A stretch of 64,000 nucleotides of DNA from Candidatus Levybacteria bacterium RIFCSPHIGHO2_01_FULL_36_15b (GTDB lineage: Bacteria > Patescibacteria > Microgenomatia > Levybacterales > UBA12049). Under the pieces are notes generated by a model. That model ran no database searches and had not been told where the DNA came from. It worked only from the letters and a program-made list of their open reading frames with translations. Every line of letters begins with the position of its first letter. Position 1 is the first letter of the stretch. Below, in pieces: positions 30,992 through 39,352 of the stretch. Position numbers and translations under genes: made by a program. Location: contig MFNK01000012.1 of the NCBI GenBank assembly GCA_001782045.1, positions 62,001-126,000 on the forward strand, in the 5' to 3' direction.

Positions 30992-32335
30992 TTAATCCAC
31001 TTTTTTTCCCAACATCTGGTCGTTTATCCCCAAGAAATCCATATTTCCTTTTTGCTCAACCAATTTTTCAATTTTTCCCACGCCATGCATTATTGTTGTA
31101 TGATCCCTTCCTCCAAGCAAGTGCCCAATTTCTACAAAGGTTAACCCCATTTGTTTTTTTAATAAAAACATTGCAACCTGCCTTGGTCTTACCAAAAAAG
31201 CATCGCGTTTTGGACTTTTTAATTGCGTGGGTTTTACATTGTAGTAAGAGCAGACATTGTCTATTATTTCATCAGGATGAAAGCCTCTTGGTTCGTCTTT
31301 TTCAACCGGCAGGAAAGAGGCAAGTATGTCTTCTGTTATTTCCGACAAGCCTTTGTTCTGGGCTTCTGTTATTAATCTTAAAAGCAAACCCTCAAGCCCT
31401 CTTGCATCCTGCGCCTTTTGGGCAATAGCCTTGGCGGTATTAAAAGAAAGAGAAATATTATATTTTTTTGCTTTAATAAGAAGTATCGCACATCTAAGTT
31501 CAAAATCCGGTGATTGAATATCTACCGTTAGTCCGCCACCAAATCTTGATATTAATCTTTTTTCCAGCTGTTTTATTTCAGACGGATGCCTATCAGACGA
31601 GAGTACAATTTGTGAGTTTTGATCAACCAATGTATTAAATGTGTGAAAAAGCTCTTCCTGAACCTTTTCCTTTCCTGCAATAAATTGAATATCATCAATT
31701 ACAAGTAAATCCAGATCTCTAAATCTTCTTTTCATTCTGGCTGTATTATTTGTTCTTATTGCCTCAACCACATCATTTGTAAACTCCTCACTTGTTGTAT
31801 AAAGAATTTTGGAGCTTGGTTTTTTTGCATAAACTTCATTTGCTATTGCTTGCATAAGATGTGTTTTTCCAACCCCAACAGGCCCATAAATAAACAAAGG
31901 GTTGTAGGTTGCCCCCGGATTTTTAGCAACAGTGGTAGCAGAAACATAAGCCAGCTGGTTGCTTCCCGAAACTGCCATATTCTCAAAACTATAATCCGAT
32001 CTAACCCTTGGCAAATGCCCTATTGAAGATTTTGTTTCCGTCTGCGAAAAAAGAGTATCGTTTTTATCTTCCAAAACAACATCAACTACTGTTTTTGGAA
32101 CAAAAACAATTTTTGTATTTATCCCTATATGCTTATCTGTTGCTTTTTTTATGATTGAAAAAAACTTTCGCTGCAGCAGATCTATTATCATTCCGGAGGG
32201 AGCGGCAACCGTTGCAACACCATCCTCTACAGAAAGTAAACGCGTTTGATTAAAAAGAGTTAAATAATTCGCCTTAGAAACCTCCAATTCTATTTCAGAC
32301 AAAACATTCTTCCAGATATTTTTGTAGTCACTCAT
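30992..32335 (-). CDS. dnaA: Chromosomal replication initiator DnaA
   Basis: 447 residues. Domain I (about 1-80), short linker, AAA+ domain III with P-loop YGPVGVGKTHLMQAI (about 150) and DDIQFIAGKEKVQEE (Walker B), then domain IV with the signature GGRDHTTIMHGVGKIEKL for DnaA-box binding. Full length. Divergent from rpmH across the probable origin. Confidence 0.98.
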   Translation of the reverse strand: MSDYKNIWKNVLSEIELEVSKANYLTLFNQTRLLSVEDGVATVAAPSGMIIDLLQRKFFSIIKKATDKHIGINTKIVFVPKTVVDVVLEDKNDTLFSQTETKSSIGHLPRVRSDYSFENMAVSGSNQLAYVSATTVAKNPGATYNPLFIYGPVGVGKTHLMQAIANEVYAKKPSSKILYTTSEEFTNDVVEAIRTNNTARMKRRFRDLDLLVIDDIQFIAGKEKVQEELFHTFNTLVDQNSQIVLSSDRHPSEIKQLEKRLISRFGGGLTVDIQSPDFELRCAILLIKAKKYNISLSFNTAKAIAQKAQDARGLEGLLLRLITEAQNKGLSEITEDILASFLPVEKDEPRGFHPDEIIDNVCSYYNVKPTQLKSPKRDAFLVRPRQVAMFLLKKQMGLTFVEIGHLLGGRDHTTIMHGVGKIEKLVEQKGNMDFLGINDQMLGKKVD

Positions 32336-32452
32336 GGTAGAAGTCCATTATTAATAATGTGGATAACTTGTGTCAAGATGAGAAACTGGATAAAAGTATA
32401 TCTTTTTTAAAATGCTTTAAAAAGACATCCTTCTTTGCTATACTTACGTTTA
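32336..32452. other. oriC: Probable oriC (dnaA-rpmH intergenic region)
   Basis: 117 bp AT-rich region between divergent dnaA and rpmH, the most common origin position in bacteria. It contains one perfect DnaA box TGTGGATAA (32358-32366) and a weaker ACTGGATAA (32394 region). With so few boxes, the spacer at 30867-30991 may also contribute. Function is inferred from context, not measured. Confidence 0.6.
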
Positions 32453-32587
32453 ATGGAAAAATTTAGAAAGCTTAAAAAAGTAAAAAGAAAAAGAAAACAC
32501 GGATTTTTAGAAAGAACAAAAGACAGAAGCGGCAAAAATCTTTTAAAAAGAAGAAGAAACAAAGGAAGAAAAAGGTTAACGATATAA
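32453..32587 (+). CDS. rpmH: Ribosomal protein L34
   Basis: 44 residues, highly basic, with the L34 features KRKRKHGFLER and GRKRLTI at the C-terminus. TATACT lies 8 nt before the ATG. The stop is immediately followed by the GTG of rnpA. Confidence 0.95.
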   Translation: MEKFRKLKKVKRKRKHGFLERTKDRSGKNLLKRRRNKGRKRLTI

Positions 32588-32914
32588 GTGTTAAAAAAAA
32601 TAAACCGTCTTTCTAAATTTAAAAGAATTGAAAATTTAAAAAGCGTCACAACCCCCTTTTTTGTTTTAAAATATAAAAAGGAAGACGCCAGGGTTGCAAA
32701 ATTTGGATTTATAGTTTCAAAAAAAATTGACAAAAGGGCAACTGTTAGAAATAAAATAAAAAGAATGTTTCAAAAGGCGGTCCAAGAAAATATTGAAAAA
32801 ATTCTTCCCTTTACATTTTTAATAATTGCAAAAGAGAAATGCGTGGAAGAAACAGAAGAAAGCTTATCTAAAACACTTAACTTTATATTTACAAAAGAAA
32901 ACTTACTAAAATGA
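32588..32914 (+). CDS. rnpA: Ribonuclease P protein component
   Basis: 108 residues from GTG, directly after the rpmH stop. FGFIVSKKIDKRATVRNKIKR contains the RNxxKR motif that contacts RNase P RNA. It assists the catalytic RNA in trimming tRNA 5' leaders. The tRNA genes in this window have very short predicted leaders (2-4 nt), so substrates would be unusual but still need trimming. Confidence 0.96.
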   Translation: MLKKINRLSKFKRIENLKSVTTPFFVLKYKKEDARVAKFGFIVSKKIDKRATVRNKIKRMFQKAVQENIEKILPFTFLIIAKEKCVEETEESLSKTLNFIFTKENLLK

Positions 32915-33129
32915 AAACAATACTTATAGCACTAATTAATTTTTATCAAAAAATTATTTCTCCCTCGTTAAAACAATTGCTAGGATTTAATAATTCTTGC
33001 AGATTTTATCCAACATGCTCTGAATATACAAAAAATGCCATTTCCCAAAAAGGATTTTTAGTTGGTTTGTACGCCGGATTTTTAAGGCTTTTAAAATGCC
33101 AACCTTTTTATAACCCGGCAAAAATATGA
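32911..33129 (+). CDS. yidD: Membrane protein insertion efficiency factor YidD
   Basis: 72 residues with the family motif CRFYPTCSEYTKNAI and the final CQPFYNP. Overlaps rnpA by 4 nt (ATGA) and yidC by 4 nt, part of the tightly coupled rpmH-rnpA-yidD-yidC-jag operon. Confidence 0.96.
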   Translation: MKTILIALINFYQKIISPSLKQLLGFNNSCRFYPTCSEYTKNAISQKGFLVGLYAGFLRLLKCQPFYNPAKI

Positions 33130-33932
33130 ATATCTTTGATACATTAATACTGAATCCGATTTTAAACATTCTTCTTTTAAATTATAAACTGTTTTCAAGT
33201 ATTGGCGCTCCTTTTGCATTGGGCTTTGCAATAATCGGACTGACAATTGTAATTAGAGTTATTCTTTATCCATTAATGTCTGCACAGCTAAAGGCCGCAA
33301 AGAAGATGCAAGATGTTAATCCGCATCTTTCAAGGTTGCGCGAAAAACACAAAGGAGATGCTAAGACTCTTCAGCAAGAAACAATGAAATTATATAAAGA
33401 GTTTGGCATTAACCCAGCAGCAGGTTGTCTTCCTATACTCATACAACTGCCTGTTATTTGGGGACTTTATGCAGCTTTAAATAAGGTAATTAATTTGGGA
33501 GCAAATACTGTTTCAGAAGTAAACAAATTAGCATATTATGATTTTTTAAAGATTGATAAACCTTGGGATGTATATTTCTTTGGTCTTCCGCTTGCACAAA
33601 ACCCCGCACAATTAATGAATACGCTAGGCCCCATTATTTTACTCGTGCCGCTTTTAACAGGACTTTTTCAGTTTATACAATCTAAAATGATGATGTCGGC
33701 CACTCCTGTCAAAAAAGACGATGTAAAAAAGAAGGATGATTTTGCCACTGCTTTTCAATCACAGTCCTTATATATTTTTCCAGTGATGATAGGTTTTCTT
33801 TCATACACTTTTCCAATTGGCCTTTCTCTATACTGGAACACGTTTACCATTTTTGGTATCATACAGCAATATAAAATCTCTGGTCTTGGGGGCTTAGAAA
33901 TTTGGATGCAAAAAGTATGGAAGCAAAAATAA
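33126..33932 (+). CDS. yidC: Membrane protein insertase YidC/Oxa1
   Basis: 268 residues, short Gram-positive-like form without the large periplasmic domain. It has the conserved helix with the positively charged groove (TIVIRVILYPLMSAQLKAAK), the cytoplasmic hairpin (LQQETMKLYKEFGINPAAGC) and five membrane helices ending in YWNTFTIFGIIQQY. Inserts membrane proteins alone or with SecYEG. Confidence 0.96.
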   Translation: MNIFDTLILNPILNILLLNYKLFSSIGAPFALGFAIIGLTIVIRVILYPLMSAQLKAAKKMQDVNPHLSRLREKHKGDAKTLQQETMKLYKEFGINPAAGCLPILIQLPVIWGLYAALNKVINLGANTVSEVNKLAYYDFLKIDKPWDVYFFGLPLAQNPAQLMNTLGPIILLVPLLTGLFQFIQSKMMMSATPVKKDDVKKKDDFATAFQSQSLYIFPVMIGFLSYTFPIGLSLYWNTFTIFGIIQQYKISGLGGLEIWMQKVWKQK

Positions 33933-34357
33933 AAAAAACAACAAAAGAGTTTTTTAAAATACTTGAAATAGAAGACCCTTTTGAAGTAGAAGAAAACGAG
34001 GAAGAAATTAAAATTAATGTGTCTTCCGAAAACCCTGGAATACTTATCGGATATCACGGTGAAACACTGGAATCCCTGCAATTAATACTCGCGTTATATT
34101 TATCAAAAAAACTCGGGGAATTTAAAAGAGTATCCTTAGAAGTTGGAGATTACAAAAAGAATCGAGAAGAATGGTTGAAAAAGTTGGCAGCCGATGCAAA
34201 AGAAAGAGCATTATCCGATGGCCGTGAGGTGACACTTGAGGATTTAAAAGCTTGGGAAAGAAGAATAGTGCACATGGAGCTTGCCGATGATAAAGAAGTT
34301 ATATCGGAATCTATGGGCGAAGGCAGAGAAAGAGCCCTGGTTATTAGGCCAAGATAA
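33917..34357 (+). CDS. jag: Jag/KhpB RNA-binding protein (KH + R3H)
   Basis: 146 residues from the ATG at 33917, 16 nt inside yidC; an ATG at 33902 in the same frame is less likely. A KH domain has the GxxG-type loop GILIGYHGETLESLQLIL, and the R3H domain is ELADDKEVISES preceded by LEDLKAWERRIVH. Jag/KhpB binds RNA with KhpA and affects cell-envelope growth in Gram-positives. Standard position after yidC. Confidence 0.93.
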   Translation: MEAKIKKTTKEFFKILEIEDPFEVEENEEEIKINVSSENPGILIGYHGETLESLQLILALYLSKKLGEFKRVSLEVGDYKKNREEWLKKLAADAKERALSDGREVTLEDLKAWERRIVHMELADDKEVISESMGEGRERALVIRPR

Positions 34358-35606
34358 ACCAAGTCTTTTTCTTTTTTATCTACTTTTATTTTTTTTACCA
34401 ACTCAGCTTGGGAAACACTTTTGGGCAGATTTCTCTACTATTCAAGGGCTAAGAATTGACTACCTATCCCCCACTTTATATCTAACAGACATTTTAATAT
34501 TTGCCTTATTTTTACTATCTGTAAAAAAATTACTACCCCTGCTTTTTAAATATAAAAAAAACATGAGTTTACTTTTTATATTTATTTTAAGTGTCTTTTT
34601 AGGAATCTTAAATTCAAAAAACCCATCCGCAGGAACTTATGGACTAATTAAGGTTTTAGAATTTATTTTTTTAGGAACTTACATTTATTTTAATAAAAAA
34701 GCCTTAAGCCTAAAATTAATAGCACTTGCTTTTTCCACAGGAATAATTTTTGAAAGCTTACTTGCTGCACTTCAGTACTTAAACCATGGTTCGTTTCAGG
34801 GAATATTTTATTTTTTTGGAGAAAGAAACTTTAATACAAATACGCCGGGGATTGCAAACGCTTCAATAAACGGACAATTAGTTCTTCGTCCTTATGGAAC
34901 CTTTTCGCACCCAAATGCGTTGGGAGGTTATTTAGTAATTGCATTAATGCTTTGTGCGTTTTCTGCAAAAAAAATAAATAGATTTTTCATTCCGGTATTT
35001 ATTCTTGCAGCTCTTGGAATATTTGTTTCTTTTTCAAGAACTGCTTTTATTGCATCTATAGTTTTTATTATTTTTTTCTTTCTAATTTCTGTTTACGAAA
35101 AATATAAGAAAGGCAAAACAAATAAGCCTTCTATAAAGCAAGTCTTTCTTATTCTTGCACTAATTTCCTTCCTACTGGTTACATTGTCGCTAAACTTATT
35201 TTCGCAAAGAATTTTTAACATAAATTTTAAAGACGAGTCTGTAGTTATGCGTACTAAGTTAATAGACCAATCGATAAATATGATAAGTACCAATCCGGTA
35301 CTTGGAGTAGGAATAAATAATTTTTATAATAATTTGGATTATAAATATAATAGTCCATCTACCATTCAGCCCGTTCACAATATCTTTTTTCTTACACTCT
35401 CGGAAACAGGATTAGTAGGAATTTTATTTTTAATTTTTATCCTTTTAAAACCGGTAAGAAATTTAAAGAATGGCGCTATTATTTTGGTAATTTTAATTTT
35501 GGGTAGCCTTGACCACTATTTATTTACCCAACAACAAGGGCAACTTCTTTTTACTGTAACTATTTCTCTTCTTCTGTCCAATAAGCTTTCTGCTAAAATA
35601 AATTAG
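34287..35606 (+). CDS. O-antigen ligase-like polytopic membrane protein
   Basis: About 439 residues with 10-12 membrane helices. The Wzy/O-antigen-ligase pattern is visible: RPYGTFSHPNALGGYLVIAL, the SFSRTAFIAS helix, and a large extracytoplasmic loop with NPVLGVGINNFYNN and PVHNIFFLTLSETGLVG, in which the His is the usual functional residue. Such proteins transfer or polymerise glycans at the outer face of the membrane. The start is uncertain because the N-terminus overlaps jag by about 70 nt; a later start inside the first helix cannot be excluded. Confidence 0.82.
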   Translation: MIKKLYRNLWAKAEKEPWLLGQDKPSLFLFYLLLFFLPTQLGKHFWADFSTIQGLRIDYLSPTLYLTDILIFALFLLSVKKLLPLLFKYKKNMSLLFIFILSVFLGILNSKNPSAGTYGLIKVLEFIFLGTYIYFNKKALSLKLIALAFSTGIIFESLLAALQYLNHGSFQGIFYFFGERNFNTNTPGIANASINGQLVLRPYGTFSHPNALGGYLVIALMLCAFSAKKINRFFIPVFILAALGIFVSFSRTAFIASIVFIIFFFLISVYEKYKKGKTNKPSIKQVFLILALISFLLVTLSLNLFSQRIFNINFKDESVVMRTKLIDQSINMISTNPVLGVGINNFYNNLDYKYNSPSTIQPVHNIFFLTLSETGLVGILFLIFILLKPVRNLKNGAIILVILILGSLDHYLFTQQQGQLLFTVTISLLLSNKLSAKIN

Positions 35607-35611
35607 TACTT

Positions 35612-36034
35612 ATGTCCAGTATTTTTGTTTATACAGATGGCGGCGCCAGAGGAAATCCGGGGCCTTCGGCATTAGGGGTTTATATCGAAGACGATAAGGG
35701 TACTCCCCTTTTTTCCTTGGGTAAAAGACTCGGAGAAACGACTAACAATATTGCAGAATATTCAGCAATAGTTGAAGCATTTAATTGGTTAATTGAAAAC
35801 AAAGGCATGCTGGGAAAGAACTGTAAAATTTATTTTTATATGGACTCACTTTTGGCATACTCGCATATTAAAAAAATTTATAAGATAAAAAATGAAAAAC
35901 TAAAAGAGTTAATATTTACAATATGGGAAAAAGAAAAAATACTCGGACTTTCAGTTTCTTATAATCATGTAAGAAGAGAGGGAAACAAGAAAGCTGACGC
36001 CCTTGTAAATCTTGCTCTTGATAATCTAATTTAA
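35612..36034 (+). CDS. rnhA: Ribonuclease HI family protein
   Basis: 140 residues. The catalytic carboxylates D9 (YTDGGARGNPGP), E49 (NNIAEYSAI), D78 (YMDSLL) and D129 (NKKADALVN) are all present, and H119 matches the mobile loop His. It removes RNA from RNA-DNA hybrids. Lies 5 bp after the ligase-like gene and 3 bp before the DUF4012 gene. Confidence 0.93.
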   Translation: MSSIFVYTDGGARGNPGPSALGVYIEDDKGTPLFSLGKRLGETTNNIAEYSAIVEAFNWLIENKGMLGKNCKIYFYMDSLLAYSHIKKIYKIKNEKLKELIFTIWEKEKILGLSVSYNHVRREGNKKADALVNLALDNLI

Positions 36035-36037
36035 CAA

Positions 36038-38722
36038 ATGAGAGGATCTGCCCTAATTACAACAGAAAGTAAAAACCAACTGCCGGTTTTAATTGTTGAT
36101 AAGGTAGGAATTATTGGAGAGTCTCTTGCAGAAAATATAAAACAAGAATCTCTAGTAATTCTTGTAAGCGGGAAAACAGTTGTTGATCCAAATATCCTTC
36201 ATGTACCCTACGATAAAAAAATTCCTGTTATACCCGATAACACCTACTCCCATATTTTTTTAATTGATGAAGACGGAGCATTTTTAAAAAATTTGATCCC
36301 GCCATTTATTAAAAAGGCCAAACACGATGATTCAGTTTTTAGTTTGGTTTTAAAAAAAGGAATCATCCAAAAAGATTTCGAACAAAGCCTTTTTTCTTCT
36401 TACAGCAAAATTAAGTTAATAATAACCGGTGATATCTTTGCCAAAGATTTTATATTCGATAGTAAAACAGACATAAATCGTTTTATTAAGGAAGTAAAAG
36501 ATAATAAAAAAATTGAAATACCGGGTGATGGAACAAGTGAAACCCTGCCTGTTTTCTTAGAAGATGTTACATGGGGTATTTTACAAGCGGGCTTTATAGA
36601 AGAAAAAAATGAAGTTTTCTTAATATATCCCCAAGGGGCATTTACTCTACTTTCAGTAGCAAGAATATTTCAAAAAATTGATCCAAATATAAAAATAGAC
36701 TTCATAAGAGAAGACAAAATTCGTAAGGCTTTAGAAATAGAAGAAGGAAAAAATCTTCTCGATGAAAACTATGATTTAGAATCTAAAATAAAGCAAATTG
36801 AATTTGGAAAAGAGAAATTTGAGGAGATAAGAAGGGAAGAAGAGCATAACAGAAGCTTTGAGTTTTCTCTTCCTACAGGATTAAATAAAATTTTCTTAGC
36901 ATGCCTACTAACTATTTTTTTGGTTCTTTTAATGCCGATTATTTTTACATTCGGACTGGCAGGTTTTGGAGGATTACTTTTGCAGGGAGCAATAAGTCAA
37001 GCAGAAGCGGGAAAACTTGAGTCTGCTAAAAACTTTGTAAGCGTTTCTTATTATGCATTTTTTCTTTCGGAGAGTTCCTTTGCTTTAGTTGAAAAAGAGG
37101 CAAGAATAGTAGGTATTGAAAATAAGTTGACTGGAATGCGCTCTAAATTGGAGCTGGGAAAGGAAACTTCATTTACTGTTTTAAATCTTTTTGAAGGCAT
37201 AAAAAATTTGGAGAAGATTTTAACAGGTTCATCCGGGTCTTCGGAAAAGGAATTTAACAGAATTACAAATGATATTAAATCTGCTCTTGTATATTATCAA
37301 AAACAAAAAGAAGCAGGTGGTTTACCAGCCTCCTTAACTAAAAATTTGGATGATATTGTAGCTATTTCCTCAGCCACAATTGAGAGTTGGCCTGAATTAT
37401 TCGGTTTTAAGGGGGAGAGGAAATACTTAATTCTTTTACAAAACAATATGGAGCTTCGGCCAGGGGGAGGATTTATCGGTTCCTTTGCGCTTGCCACTTT
37501 AAACAAAGGAAAGCTAAGTAATTTTAAAATATATGATGTATATGATGCAGACGGACAATTAAAAGGCCACATTGAGCCGCCTTTTGTAATAAGAAGATAT
37601 TTAAATTCTCCAAACTGGTATTTAAGAGACAGCAACTTTGATATTGATTTTTCAAAAAGCGCACAAGCGTCTGCGGTTTTTCTTCTTTCCGAATTAAAGC
37701 AACCCGTAGACGGAGTTGTTGCAGTAGATTTATCTTTTGCAAGAAATTTACTTGAGGCAGTCGGAGAAGTTAAGGTAGTAGATTATAATGAAACTGTATC
37801 CTCCAATAATCTTTTTCAAGTAACTCAAGAAAAAGTTGAAGCAAAATTTTTCCCGGGCTCTACTCAAAAAAAAGACTTTCTTAAAAGCCTTTATAATTCA
37901 ATAGAAAATAAAATATCGGCCGATAAGACAATCTCGTACTTAAATGTTTTGCAAAGCTTAGTAAGATCAATTTCTGAAAAACACATCTTGCTTGCGTTTA
38001 ATAAACCAAATATAGAAGCCCTATTTTCTGTTAATGGTTGGGGAGGTAGCCTATTTGATGACAGAGAAAGCTCACCCACTTCTATAAATGATTTTGTTGG
38101 AATTAATGAGGCAAATTTTGGAGCCAATAAAGTTAATTATTATGTTTCAAGAAGTATGAGTTTGAATGTTTCAATAAAAGATAATGGACAGGTAGAGAAT
38201 ACCATAAAAATTAGTTATAAAAATAATGCTCCTAAAAATTCAGGTACAAAAGGATTATATAAAAACTATCTAAGACTAATTTTACCCAAAGGCGCAACGC
38301 TCACAAAAATAGAAGTCGATGGAGTAGCGCAAAAATTAATAAATGCTATAACGGAGCCAAATCTTTATGAAGCAAAAAATTTCAAACCACCTGTAGGGCT
38401 TGAAATTAGCAAAGAAGAATTAGTAAATAAATCTGTATTTGGATTTTTAGTAAATATAGAACCTGAAGCTTTAAAAAATATAGTTGTCACATACAACATA
38501 AATAAAAAATTTGATATGAAAGAGGCAAGTCTTTCTTATAGTTTAAAAATCTATAAACAGCCTGGCATTGACACGATTCCATTTGGGGTGGTATTGAATA
38601 TACCCGCAAACCTAAATGTAGTAGATTATCCAAAAAGTGCAATAATTAAAGAAAAAGCAGTAATTGTTTCAGAAAACATTGTAAAAGATACAACCCTTAA
38701 TTTTTCTATTTCAAAGAAATGA
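36038..38722 (+). CDS. DUF4012-domain membrane protein
   Basis: 894 residues. The N-terminal 250 look like a cytoplasmic NAD-epimerase/Rossmann remnant (LPVLIVDKVGIIGESLAENI; EFGKEKFEEIRREEE). One membrane helix at about 285-310 (IFLACLLTIFLVLLMPIIFT). The large extracellular part has the DUF4012 core: ILLQNNMELRPGGGFIGSFA, YDVYDADGQLKGHIEPP, NWYLRDSNFDIDFSKSAQ. DUF4012 proteins are frequent in CPR and Actinobacteria near surface-polysaccharide genes; their function is unknown. The upstream O-antigen-ligase-like gene fits an envelope role. Confidence 0.88.
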   Translation: MRGSALITTESKNQLPVLIVDKVGIIGESLAENIKQESLVILVSGKTVVDPNILHVPYDKKIPVIPDNTYSHIFLIDEDGAFLKNLIPPFIKKAKHDDSVFSLVLKKGIIQKDFEQSLFSSYSKIKLIITGDIFAKDFIFDSKTDINRFIKEVKDNKKIEIPGDGTSETLPVFLEDVTWGILQAGFIEEKNEVFLIYPQGAFTLLSVARIFQKIDPNIKIDFIREDKIRKALEIEEGKNLLDENYDLESKIKQIEFGKEKFEEIRREEEHNRSFEFSLPTGLNKIFLACLLTIFLVLLMPIIFTFGLAGFGGLLLQGAISQAEAGKLESAKNFVSVSYYAFFLSESSFALVEKEARIVGIENKLTGMRSKLELGKETSFTVLNLFEGIKNLEKILTGSSGSSEKEFNRITNDIKSALVYYQKQKEAGGLPASLTKNLDDIVAISSATIESWPELFGFKGERKYLILLQNNMELRPGGGFIGSFALATLNKGKLSNFKIYDVYDADGQLKGHIEPPFVIRRYLNSPNWYLRDSNFDIDFSKSAQASAVFLLSELKQPVDGVVAVDLSFARNLLEAVGEVKVVDYNETVSSNNLFQVTQEKVEAKFFPGSTQKKDFLKSLYNSIENKISADKTISYLNVLQSLVRSISEKHILLAFNKPNIEALFSVNGWGGSLFDDRESSPTSINDFVGINEANFGANKVNYYVSRSMSLNVSIKDNGQVENTIKISYKNNAPKNSGTKGLYKNYLRLILPKGATLTKIEVDGVAQKLINAITEPNLYEAKNFKPPVGLEISKEELVNKSVFGFLVNIEPEALKNIVVTYNINKKFDMKEASLSYSLKIYKQPGIDTIPFGVVLNIPANLNVVDYPKSAIIKEKAVIVSENIVKDTTLNFSISKK

Positions 38723-39328
38723 CTCAATAAAATCAGCTTTGGTCTTTCTAATATATCTTCCATGCTCAATTAGTAAATTTGTAATTTCAAACCAAATTTT
38801 CTTATCAAATAAATTCATTAGATCTTTTTCTATTTTTTCAGGACTCTTCTCTTTGCTAAATCCATACTTTTGTGAAAGCCTAGATACATGTGTATCAACG
38901 GCAACACCTTCAAATATAAAGTATGCATTTCCTAAAACAACATTTGCAGTTTTTCTTCCTACTCCAGGAAGCAGCGTTAACTCGGAGATAGTCTTTGGAA
39001 TTTTGCCGTTGTAGTCTTTAAGAATTATTTTTGCCGCTGCTTTTACGTTTTTTGCTTTAGTCTTATAAAGTCCAATTTGTTTAATATCGTTTTCAAGGAC
39101 TTTTAAATTAACATTCGCAAAATTTTCTATTTCCACCTGCTCATTCTTTCCTCTATGTTTAGGAAAAAGGTTCGCAGTAGTTTTGTTCACTTGTACATCA
39201 GTTGTTTGAGCTGAAAGCATAACTGCAACAAGAAGCTCAAAATTATTTTTGTAATTTAAGACAATTTTTGCTTTTGGGTAATGCTTTTTAAGAAGGTTAA
39301 AAATTTTGTAGGCTCGTTTCTTATTCAT
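38711..39328 (-). CDS. nth: Endonuclease III (Nth) lacking the Fe-S cluster
   Basis: 205 residues. HhH motif LPGVGRKTANVVL with catalytic K126, and D145 in AVDTHVSRL, both in the expected places (K120 and D138 in E. coli). It excises oxidised pyrimidines and nicks the abasic site. The family normally ends with four Cys that bind 4Fe-4S; here the end reads LIEHGRYIRKTKADFIESFL and there is no Cys in the whole protein. The 3' end overlaps the DUF4012 gene by 12 bp. Divergent from valS with overlapping -10 boxes. Confidence 0.93.
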   Translation of the reverse strand: MNKKRAYKIFNLLKKHYPKAKIVLNYKNNFELLVAVMLSAQTTDVQVNKTTANLFPKHRGKNEQVEIENFANVNLKVLENDIKQIGLYKTKAKNVKAAAKIILKDYNGKIPKTISELTLLPGVGRKTANVVLGNAYFIFEGVAVDTHVSRLSQKYGFSKEKSPEKIEKDLMNLFDKKIWFEITNLLIEHGRYIRKTKADFIESFL

Positions 39329-39336
39329 AAGAAGTT

Positions 39337-39346
39337 ATTATATAAT
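39337..39346. promoter_or_regulatory. Palindromic shared -10 of nth and valS
   Basis: ATTATATAAT is a perfect 10-bp palindrome. On + it supplies TATAAT (39341-39346), 6 nt before the valS GTG; on - it supplies TATAAT (39342-39337), 8 nt before the nth ATG. Confidence 0.65.
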
Positions 39347-39352
39347 AAAGTA

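Noticed and set aside
39281..39352. Longer N-terminus for valS from the ATG at 39281
   Set aside because: Lies inside nth and upstream of the -10 box; ValRS homology starts with the GTG at 39353.
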